From NCBI GenBank assembly GCA_903837255.1, contig CAILTZ010000863.1, positions 1 through 11,115 of the forward strand: 11,115 bases of DNA. Reading direction: 5' to 3'. The notes below the pieces were generated by a model. The model ran no database searches. It was not told the DNA's origin and saw nothing but the letters and a program-made list of their open reading frames with translations. Shown here in pieces: positions 1-6,655 of the stretch. The stretch is from an uncultured Pirellula sp. GTDB taxonomy: Bacteria > Planctomycetota > Planctomycetia > Pirellulales > Pirellulaceae. Made by a program: the position numbers and the translations under genes. The first letter of the stretch is position 1, and each line of letters begins with the position of its first letter.

Positions 1-93
1 TCGATCAGGGGGTATGGCACAACCAGGTATAGCTCCCAGAAAAAACTCAAGTTGTTCGATCTAGCATCCGAAGGCTATTGGTTGACGGTCTAG
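1..93 (+). CDS. Possible 3' end of an upstream gene (partial)
   Basis: Frame 1 is open from the first base to a TAG at 91-93 and gives about 30 residues ending in GYWLTV. The other two plus-strand frames close sooner, and about two thirds of the third codon positions are G or C, which fits the other genes here. Nothing in the peptide is recognisable, and an open run of this length can arise by chance. If real, it is the C-terminus of a gene lying mostly left of the window, in the same direction as the next two genes and therefore possibly part of the same glycan-related locus. Confidence is low because only the tail is visible. Confidence 0.3.
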   Translation, partial: SIRGYGTTRYSSQKKLKLFDLASEGYWLTV

Positions 94-271
94 GATGCTT
101 CCTAAACCCTTGCCAGTCAAGAATTTATACAATCGCCACAGGCCTTACAGACCGAACCGCCAGCACCCCTTTGCCCCTTCAGATATCCCCAAGATCCCTC
201 TAGAGAATTTCCGCAAGTCTTGATAGAAGCGATAGTTGCGTCAACGGAACCCCACCTGCGAGCCCCCCTGA
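94..271. other. Intergenic region upstream of the large exported protein
   Basis: No gene is supported here. A 7-bp inverted repeat, AGCATCC at 63-69 and GGATGCT at 93-99, straddles the possible stop codon at 91-93. It has a 23-nt loop and no T-tract, so it is a weak terminator candidate at best. A TTGACG at 82-87 and a TACAAT at 128-133 resemble promoter elements but are not spaced as a sigma-70 pair. The promoter of the following gene probably lies here, but I cannot place it. Confidence 0.3.
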
Positions 272-3100
272 ATGCTTCTTGAGCCGCTCCGGCATTTTTA
301 TCCACCAAACTTGGAGATAGGTCCGTTTAGTTCGTCTAACTGGACCCTGAGCTTCTCGTTGACTTTGCCTAACAAAACGCATCGGCAAGCACTTCCGCCC
401 TCGAGACTCGTAACTCTCGTCGGACAACTGCTCGGTTTGCTCGTCGGACTATCTCTGCTTTCAAGTCAACAGTCGACCCATGCCCAGTATGTCGATAGCT
501 TTGACCAAGGTGCGGCGAGGTTTTCACTTTGGCGCGACGATGCACGGACGGTGATGCGACCGGTCGACCGCAGAGAGCCGGGTGTCGAAACGATCGAGTT
601 TACCCATGGCAACGGGACCTTTGTCTATCTGATCACACCGATCGAACCCTGCGGAATCATCCCGGAACTGAAAGCCTCGATTCGAATCCGCAGCGCTCAA
701 GCCGGAATTCGTATCGGCATGCGCGTGGTCTTTCCCCGCGCAAGGCACCCAGCGACGCATGCGGCCTTGACCGAAGTGGTCTTCGGTTCCCCGCATGACG
801 GAGCCGGGCGCTGGTCGACCTCGGCCATCAGCGATGTGATGAATCTCGTCGAGGAGCGTCAACGGTTCCTTCGACGACTCTTTGGCCCGGATATCGATCT
901 TCGTGAACCCTATGTCGATGCGATCATATTGAGTGCCTACGGTGTTCCGGGCACGACCAAGATTCAAGTCGACGAGTTGAGCGTCGATGGGATGATCGCA
1001 CCTGGCACGCTCAGCGACATCGATCCTGCCAATCCGGAGGCGTTGGCTCTGGAGCCCCCCGGAGAGCGGCTCCGACGCATCCAGCAGACTGTCCCACGCT
1101 GGATCCAGCACCAAGGCGAAAGCCTTGCTTACCTGCAAACCCTGGGATTCAACGGCGTCATCGCCCGAAATCCAGGCGACCCACTGCTGGCCCAACAAGC
1201 CATTGAAACGGGTATGGGAGTGATTGTTCCTCCTCCATCGATCGTCCCAACGGAAGATCAATCCGATCGCTATGCGCACGTGAGCGCATGGCTCTTGGGC
1301 TTGGCGCTGAACCAAAACCAGATGGAACCCTCTCGCCAGCGCGTTGCGATGATGAGCCGTTATCCAAAGTCACTTTCGCGACCGATGGTCGGGGAGGCTT
1401 GGGAGCTCTACGGGTCCTACAGCCAACTGAGCGATTGGCTCGCCACACCGATGCCGCTTGCCACCTCAGTCCGATCGGCCAAAGAAGCCTCAACGATCAT
1501 GCAAACCGACTTGCGACCCATCGCAGGTCGAAACGTTGCGATGACGTCGCTGTGGACTCAGTTGTCCAATGAGTGGCTCGCCCAACGCATTCTAGCTGCC
1601 GAATCCCTCGGCCGCTCCCCTTGGCCACTTGCCGACCACGATCGTCTCCAAGCCCGATTGCAGTGGATACGCAGTGTGATGCAAGGCTCGCGGGGATGGA
1701 TCTTTCGATCTCCATTCTCGCTGGACTCCGGGGATGAAACTGCATCGGTCCGCGCCGAATCGTTTGCAAGCATCAATCGCGAAATCGAGCTATTTTTGCC
1801 TTGGATCCAATCTGGCGAGTCCGACTGGCGCAGTGTCGAAGTGAATTCCTCAGAGCATACCGCAGCCATGCTACAGAGCCCTGCAAGCCAACTGGTTTTC
1901 GTGATCGCCTCAGGCCCATGGGATCAGCTATGCAGCCCTGCACCCGCGACCGAACGACTCGATGTGACCATACCGGTCAACGGCCAGCCGCGTCAGATTT
2001 ATCGAATCACGCGTGGAGCCCTGGAACGGGTGCCTGTGAAAAACATCCCCGGCGCGATGGTCGTAACCCTGGAGCGTCCGGCGATCGTCGAACAGCTGGT
2101 TTCCATGGTCGACAACGGACCTTGGAGCTACCTCCAAAGCACCCTGAGTCGTTTGGGCCCTAGCCTGATCGAAAGCAGGATCGACACCGCCACACAGTTG
2201 ATCCTGATGGCTCAAATGACCTTGGTCGCACGACAGCTTCCGGCCTCTGACCCTAGCTGGGAATCGATTCGCGAGGCTCAATCCTCCCAGCGCGCGGCAC
2301 TGCAGTACTTGGCCAACTCCGAACTAGCCCGAGCGGCCGAAGCTGCCGATGCTGCGACTATTTTAGCACAGCGAACTATCCGAAGCTCCTGGGAGGTTGC
2401 CAAGAACCAGTTCCCGAGCGTCAACTCCAGCGCGCTGGTCGTCTCACCGCTGTCGTTGCCTCTGCACTTTGAACTCGATCGGGTTTTGCAGAGCCGCCGA
2501 TGGCAAGCCACCGTCTTGGCCGGAACTCCCTTTGGCGATCTAGCGACTTGGAAACAGGCCGGATGGACCAGCAACCACCGATTGGTTGACCAGATCGACA
2601 GTTCGATCCAAATTGGGGCCGGATCGGGCCCCTCTGGGGACAACGCATTGGTCTTGCAATCCGCCAGCAGAACCTCGCAACCGATCCCGAGCGGGTATGC
2701 TGGAACGAGCATGCGAGTGACATCCCCCAAAGTGAAACTGCCGGTGGGGTCCTTGGTGCACATCGAAGCCCTGGTGCGGATCGAATCACCGGCCTCTGAA
2801 TCGCAAACCGGGCTATTGGTCAGCGACAACATGGGTGGCGAAGCTCTCGGACAACTCGTCTCGTCGTACGATGGTGCCCAAGCTCCTTGGCGGCGTGTGA
2901 GCCTGTTTCGAATGCTCACCGACGAGGAAGGTCTGGAGCTGTATTTTGAGACCCGAGGTGCAGTCAAAGCCTCGATCGCCGACGTGAGCCTCGAGTGGAT
3001 CATGCCCGGACAGAACCGCAATCTGCCGATCAGCACCTCCAGCGAGTCGACCCTGCTGGTCCCCGAAGGAACCGTGCCAGGCGCCTCCGTCGTGCCCTGA
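272..3100 (+). CDS. Large exported protein, glycoside-hydrolase-like barrel flanked by beta-sandwich regions
   Basis: The 942-residue product (ATG at 272) has a hydrophobic export segment at about residues 46-64, after R45, with a plausible cleavage after the THAQ at 69-72. The n-region would be unusually long, so TTG codons at 359 or 365 could be the true start; no ribosome binding site decides this. Residues 73-245 look like a beta-sandwich ending in an IQVDELSVDG strand, as in carbohydrate-binding jelly rolls. Residues 275-550 alternate helices and strands as in a TIM barrel (LQTLGFNGVIARN near 289-300, then GMGVIVPPP). Residues 540-610 resemble the beta-domain that follows many hydrolase barrels. 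Residues 615-712 are mostly helical and Ala-rich, and 745-910 look like a second jelly roll. The stop is 24 bp before the next gene, suggesting co-transcription. I do not recognise a named family; the fold reading is inference and no catalytic acid pair could be assigned. A role in binding or processing exported glycan is plausible. Confidence 0.75.
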   Translation: MLLEPLRHFYPPNLEIGPFSSSNWTLSFSLTLPNKTHRQALPPSRLVTLVGQLLGLLVGLSLLSSQQSTHAQYVDSFDQGAARFSLWRDDARTVMRPVDRREPGVETIEFTHGNGTFVYLITPIEPCGIIPELKASIRIRSAQAGIRIGMRVVFPRARHPATHAALTEVVFGSPHDGAGRWSTSAISDVMNLVEERQRFLRRLFGPDIDLREPYVDAIILSAYGVPGTTKIQVDELSVDGMIAPGTLSDIDPANPEALALEPPGERLRRIQQTVPRWIQHQGESLAYLQTLGFNGVIARNPGDPLLAQQAIETGMGVIVPPPSIVPTEDQSDRYAHVSAWLLGLALNQNQMEPSRQRVAMMSRYPKSLSRPMVGEAWELYGSYSQLSDWLATPMPLATSVRSAKEASTIMQTDLRPIAGRNVAMTSLWTQLSNEWLAQRILAAESLGRSPWPLADHDRLQARLQWIRSVMQGSRGWIFRSPFSLDSGDETASVRAESFASINREIELFLPWIQSGESDWRSVEVNSSEHTAAMLQSPASQLVFVIASGPWDQLCSPAPATERLDVTIPVNGQPRQIYRITRGALERVPVKNIPGAMVVTLERPAIVEQLVSMVDNGPWSYLQSTLSRLGPSLIESRIDTATQLILMAQMTLVARQLPASDPSWESIREAQSSQRAALQYLANSELARAAEAADAATILAQRTIRSSWEVAKNQFPSVNSSALVVSPLSLPLHFELDRVLQSRRWQATVLAGTPFGDLATWKQAGWTSNHRLVDQIDSSIQIGAGSGPSGDNALVLQSASRTSQPIPSGYAGTSMRVTSPKVKLPVGSLVHIEALVRIESPASESQTGLLVSDNMGGEALGQLVSSYDGAQAPWRRVSLFRMLTDEEGLELYFETRGAVKASIADVSLEWIMPGQNRNLPISTSSESTLLVPEGTVPGASVVP

Positions 3101-3124
3101 TCTGTCGAACTTTACCAAGGCGCA

Positions 3125-4018
3125 GTGAATATCTTGACGAGCAAGCTTAACCCAAAATTTCTGCCGGGTGGTTGGTCCGTTGGAGCCGTCCGAGCCGAGC
3201 GACTGGAAGACTTTCCAACGAAACTGTCCAAGGCACCTTTGATTGGACCGGAGGACTTGCGGGTTTGTCGGGGCGACCAAGCTGCTGATCCTTTTGGTAT
3301 TCGTCGCGGAGGTGATTGGTACATCTTTTTCGAGATGATGCGAAAAGGTGAGCCCAACGCGGTGATCTCGGTCGCCAGGACTAGGGATTTGATTACCGCC
3401 GAGGTGCTAGGTGTTGTGTTGGAGCCCGGGCACCACCTATCCTACCCCTTTGTTTTTGAGCATGATGGTCAAATATACATGATGCCGGAGTCCAAAAAGA
3501 AACGGCGGATCGATGTGTACCGCGCTATTGATTTCCCCATGACCTGGACGTTCGATCGCACGGTACTTCATGGGAGATACATGGACGCATCGATCCTTCA
3601 CTGGAAAAATCGCTACTGGCTATTTGCAGGCTGGCAATCGTATTGGCTCAGGGTATTTCATTCAGCCAGCCCCTTGGGGCCATGGAAGTCGATCGCTTGT
3701 CCGATCGCACGCCTGTACAACAAGCAGAACGTTCGGCCTGGAGGCAAGGTCATCGAGTATCGAGGCGAGTTGCTGCGATTTGTGCAAGACAATCAACGCT
3801 ATTATGGTCATCAGCTTCGTGCCCAGCGAATCAAGACGCTCAACCGTTTCTTTTTTCGAGAGGTCCCTTGGCGATCGGACCCATTTCTCCAACCCACCGA
3901 TGCTCACTGGTGCGGCGCAGCGATCCATCACCTGGATGCCCATGCATGCGACGGGCAATGGGTAGGGTTCATCGATGGAGGATCGATTGAAGAAACCAGG
4001 GGACAGTCCCCACGTTGA
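3125..4018 (+). CDS. GINT1 N-terminal-like beta-propeller protein
   Basis: This 297-residue protein starts at GTG 3125; the first in-frame ATG is far inside the conserved region, so GTG is preferred. It has no signal peptide and looks cytoplasmic. Repeated blade motifs are visible: DPFGIRRGGDWYIFFE at about 55-70, SYPFVFEHDGQIYMMPES at 106-123, MDASILHWKNRYWLFAG at 153-169, RPGGKVIEYRGELLRFVQDN at 204-223, and a closing blade with HHLDAH at 268-273 and GFIDGG. This pattern matches the five-bladed, GH43/32-like domain found at the N-terminus of plant glucosamine inositolphosphorylceramide transferase and as a stand-alone protein in bacterial polysaccharide loci. Its biochemical role is not settled; glycan binding or transfer is inferred. 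It follows the large exported protein by 24 bp and converges on a GT4 gene. The last residues (RGQSPR) are encoded by a GGGGAC-A-GTCCCC palindrome, so the natural C-terminus may have been altered. Confidence 0.8.
   Translation: MNILTSKLNPKFLPGGWSVGAVRAERLEDFPTKLSKAPLIGPEDLRVCRGDQAADPFGIRRGGDWYIFFEMMRKGEPNAVISVARTRDLITAEVLGVVLEPGHHLSYPFVFEHDGQIYMMPESKKKRRIDVYRAIDFPMTWTFDRTVLHGRYMDASILHWKNRYWLFAGWQSYWLRVFHSASPLGPWKSIACPIARLYNKQNVRPGGKVIEYRGELLRFVQDNQRYYGHQLRAQRIKTLNRFFFREVPWRSDPFLQPTDAHWCGAAIHHLDAHACDGQWVGFIDGGSIEETRGQSPR
3999..4011. repeat. REP-like perfect palindrome GGGGAC-A-GTCCCC
   Basis: A 6-bp perfect inverted repeat with a single central A lies across the last codons of the propeller gene and encodes GQSP just before the stop at 4016-4018. 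It would form a strong GC stem only if the loop opened, or act as a palindromic site in duplex DNA. I recall short GGGGAC-N-GTCCCC elements as recurrent in planctomycete genomes, where they produce GQSP or GTVP strings in spurious proteins; this cannot be checked here. Only one full copy occurs in the window. It could contribute to termination between the convergent genes. Confidence 0.6.
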
Positions 4019-4024
4019 TGGACC

Positions 4025-4049
4025 AAAGTCTTTCAACCCAAAGATCTTT
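4025..4049. terminator. Imperfect hairpin at the convergent gene junction
   Basis: AAAGTCTTT (4025-4033), the 6-nt loop CAACCC, and AAAGATCTTT (4040-4049) can pair over 9 bp with one bulged A. The right arm is itself a 10-bp perfect palindrome. The structure spans the end of the minus-strand GT4 gene and lies 6 bp past the stop of the plus-strand gene, where a bidirectional terminator would be expected. The stem is AT-rich and no strong T-tract follows, so termination is inferred from position. Confidence 0.3.
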
Positions 4050-5094
4050 CATAGATTTTGAGGAGCTTGTCGACTACGACCTTGGGATCGCAGATCTGCT
4101 TGACCCGATCCATGGCCGAGCGCCCCATGCGATGCCTAAGATCTTCGTCGTGGCGCAACTGCTCAATGGCTCGGAATAATGCATCAGGGTTTTCACGCTC
4201 CACAACGAATCCATCGATAGCATTCCGCACCAATTCCTTCATCCCGCCTGCATCGCTTACCACCGATGCGAGCCCCTGCTGCATCGCTTCGATCAAAGCT
4301 CGGCAAAGACCTTCGGCTCGTGATGGCATCACAAACAAATCCAACGCTGGCAAAAACCGCTTGGCATCATGGATACCTCCCGTCAGGTGCAAGCGGTTCT
4401 TTAGCCTCTGGGATTTTGCTAACAAATCAAACTCGCGATATCCACCAGGACCGATCACGACGAAATGAGTATTGGGATCATCGAACATGCATGCTGCCTG
4501 CAGGAGAATATCCAAACCCTTGACTCTTCGGATCGTCGCGATCGAACCGACAAGAAATAGGTCGTGAGGAAGTCCGAGCTCTGCTCTGGCCTGCTCGCGA
4601 GTCAGCGGATTTTGCGGTTGTGGAACGCAGTTGTAGACTACCGAATCTTCCGGCGCATTCACCCGGCTCTCAAGCATCGCTTGACGGACCGCCTCGGATT
4701 CACATACATGCGCAGCGACTCGATAGTTTCGAAAAGTCAACCAATTGGCCGGATCCAAACTATGCAAACGGCCTGTAGTACCTCGGAATGAGTGGACTCT
4801 CGGTACGCCGATCCTAGAGGGCAGACAGACCGTGGCTAGATTGACCCATGACAACGAAAAGTTGGTGTAGGCATGGATGATGTCAGGTTGAAACTCGATG
4901 ATCAACCGTCGAACTTCCAAGACCGCCGTGGGTGACAATTTTTGTCGCCCAGAGACATTTTTCATCGATAGATATTCTGCGAACTGTTCGTCGAGTGGAC
5001 CTTCGATATCGCAGCAAACGGCAAGCACCTTGTTTCCGCGTCTGCTCAACTCTTTGGCAATTTCTCCCGGACCATAAAGCATCAGGATTCGCAT
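4033..5094 (-). CDS. Glycosyltransferase family 4 (GT-B fold)
   Basis: The product is a GT4-type retaining glycosyltransferase, probably moving a sugar from a nucleotide donor to a growing glycan at the inner membrane. I chose ATG at 5094 (353 residues, beginning MRILMLYG) because it starts on the first Rossmann strand; ATGs at 5112 and 5109 and a TTG at 5133 would add 5 to 13 unconserved residues. PDIIHAY at 70-76 is the usual strand of the N-domain. The C-domain starts at about 180 with GSIATIRRVKGLD, whose R190 and K192 are in the usual donor-phosphate position. VVIGPGGY is near 212-219, and the E-x7-E motif is complete (E261 and E269, in SRAEGLCRALIEA). The first helix is short and lacks the common GGAE loop. 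The gene follows the DUF1501 gene by 89 bp on the same strand, but its function fits the convergent propeller gene better. Donor and acceptor cannot be told. Confidence 0.88.
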   Translation of the reverse strand: MRILMLYGPGEIAKELSRRGNKVLAVCCDIEGPLDEQFAEYLSMKNVSGRQKLSPTAVLEVRRLIIEFQPDIIHAYTNFSLSWVNLATVCLPSRIGVPRVHSFRGTTGRLHSLDPANWLTFRNYRVAAHVCESEAVRQAMLESRVNAPEDSVVYNCVPQPQNPLTREQARAELGLPHDLFLVGSIATIRRVKGLDILLQAACMFDDPNTHFVVIGPGGYREFDLLAKSQRLKNRLHLTGGIHDAKRFLPALDLFVMPSRAEGLCRALIEAMQQGLASVVSDAGGMKELVRNAIDGFVVERENPDALFRAIEQLRHDEDLRHRMGRSAMDRVKQICDPKVVVDKLLKIYERSLG

Positions 5095-5183
5095 CGACTC
5101 GCCCGCCATCATCAGTGGGGATTGCAAAAGCAAAACGAGGGCAGCTCCAGGAGGCCCCGCATGTTACGACCATGATAGCGATC

Positions 5184-6611
5184 TTAAGTGCAAATGCGAT
5201 CGACGACGTTGCCGTAAACGTCCGTCAGACGGAAGTCGCGTCCTGCGTATCGGTAGGTCAAGCGCTGATGATCGAGTCCGAGCAAATGCAGGATCGTGGC
5301 ATGCCAATCGTGGATATGGCACTTGTCCTCAACCGCTTCGCGCCCATGATCGTCAGTAGCCCCATAGCTAACGCCGCCGCGAACACCACCACCGGCCATC
5401 CACGTGGTATAGCCTTTGTTGTTATGGTCGCGACCGTCGCCGTTTTGAGCGTCGGGGGTTCGACCGAACTCCCCACCCCAAATCACTAGCGTCTGATCCA
5501 AAAGACCTCGCTGCTGTAGATCTGCAAGCAAACCTGCGATCGGTTTGTCGATCTCACTGCACTTATCGGGCAGCTGATCGCGTAACCTTTGGTGATGATC
5601 CCAATTGCCGTGATTGAGTTCGACAAAACGCACTCCGGCCTCGATGAACTTGCGGGCCATCAAGCACTGACGTCCGAACCCATCGGTTGGGTTCTCGTTG
5701 ATCCCATACATCGCCAACGTCTTCTCGGATTCGTTCCCTAGATCCATGAGCTTGGGCAATGCATCTTGCATACGGAAGGCTAGCTCGTAGGACTCGATCA
5801 CTCCCTCGACGTTGGGATCCACTTGGTCGACAGCGAGTTTGTTCTGGTTGAGCTGTTGGATAAAGTCGATCTGCGATCGCTGGGATTTGCGGTTCAGCCG
5901 AGGGTTGGAGATATCGGGTACAGAACCGCTGTTGTTTGCTGGCAGATTGCGCGCCATGGCAGGCCGAGGACCTTGCGGTCGCCCCACCTTGGTCCCTTGA
6001 TAGATCGCCGGCAGAAAAGCATTGCCGTAATTCTGAGCTGCGGCAGCTTGCGGATTGAGCGCGACAAAACCAGGCAGGTTCTCATTCTCGGTTCCTAAAC
6101 CGTAGAGGGTCCACGCCCCGAGCGATGGCCGTACAAACTGGGCATTTCCTGTGTGCATTTGGGTCATGGCTCGAGGGTGAATCGGTTGATCGCAATGCAT
6201 CGATCGGATCAAACACATCTGGTCGGCATGCTTGCCAAGCTCTGGAAACACCTCGGACATCCACAATCCGCTCTGGCCTCGCTGATGGAACTTCCACGGC
6301 GAAGCCATCAGTTTGGCTCCATTAGCACGGCCGGTCTTGCCCTGGTCGGCTTCCAACTTGGGCTTGTAGTCGAACGTGTCGATATGCGATGGACCTCCCT
6401 GCATGCACAGGAAAATCACATGCTTGGCCTTGGCCGGGAAATGAGAGGCTTTGGGTGCCAAGGGATTCCTTGGCGACGATGCATCGTCGGTTGCCGGGTA
6501 TTGGTCGTCTCCTAGCACCCGCCGCATCTGCATGGTGCTCAAGCCGGCGAAGGCCAAGTAGCCGAAGCCTGCGGAGACCGACCTGAGCAATTCGCGCCTT
6601 GAAAACATCAT
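5184..6611 (-). CDS. DUF1501 exported protein with Tat-like leader
   Basis: The start is placed at ATG 6611 (475 residues; an adjacent ATG at 6608 is equally good). An upstream start at 6713 would overlap the preceding gene and displace the leader. The N-terminus has SRRELLR then a hydrophobic stretch to about residue 26, a Tat-type signal, implying export of a folded protein, possibly with a metal. DUF1501 hallmarks follow: FLCMQGGPSHIDTFDYKP (67-84), IRSMHCDQPIHPRAMTQMHTG (about 135-155), ELNHGNWDHH (331-340), LVIWGGEFGRTP (375-386), GRDHNNKGYTTWMAGGG (393-409) and HIHDWHATILHLLG (432-445). The family is distantly related to alkaline phosphatases and sulfatases, and the conserved Asp and His residues could bind metals, but the substrate is unknown. 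It is the partner almost always found beside DUF1549/DUF1553 proteins in planctomycetes; here it follows that gene by 44 bp, so co-transcription is likely. Length and motifs appear complete. Confidence 0.93.
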   Translation of the reverse strand: MMFSRRELLRSVSAGFGYLAFAGLSTMQMRRVLGDDQYPATDDASSPRNPLAPKASHFPAKAKHVIFLCMQGGPSHIDTFDYKPKLEADQGKTGRANGAKLMASPWKFHQRGQSGLWMSEVFPELGKHADQMCLIRSMHCDQPIHPRAMTQMHTGNAQFVRPSLGAWTLYGLGTENENLPGFVALNPQAAAAQNYGNAFLPAIYQGTKVGRPQGPRPAMARNLPANNSGSVPDISNPRLNRKSQRSQIDFIQQLNQNKLAVDQVDPNVEGVIESYELAFRMQDALPKLMDLGNESEKTLAMYGINENPTDGFGRQCLMARKFIEAGVRFVELNHGNWDHHQRLRDQLPDKCSEIDKPIAGLLADLQQRGLLDQTLVIWGGEFGRTPDAQNGDGRDHNNKGYTTWMAGGGVRGGVSYGATDDHGREAVEDKCHIHDWHATILHLLGLDHQRLTYRYAGRDFRLTDVYGNVVDRICT

Positions 6612-6655
6612 GGTTGACTCGATCGGGATGGGGTTTATTCGGTTGGAAAGAATCA

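Noticed and set aside
82..133. TTGACG at 82-87 and TACAAT at 128-133 as a sigma-70 promoter
   Set aside because: The spacing is about 40 bp, and the TTGCCA at 110-115 leaves only 12 bp to the -10-like box; neither pair is acceptable.
524..1315. 263-codon minus-strand open frame
   Set aside because: Its composition is dominated by Asp, Arg and Gly from antisense codons, with no leader or motif; it lies wholly inside the better-supported plus-strand gene.
2278..3036. 252-codon minus-strand open frame opposite the large exported protein gene
   Set aside because: It has no recognisable motif and is Arg/Ser/Pro/Cys-rich in the manner of an antisense reading of a GC-rich gene; the plus-strand frame has a signal peptide and domain-like structure.
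4932..5489. 185-codon plus-strand open frame crossing two minus-strand genes
   Set aside because: It spans the ends of both the GT4 and DUF1501 genes, whose family motifs are clear on the other strand; no motif is present in this frame.
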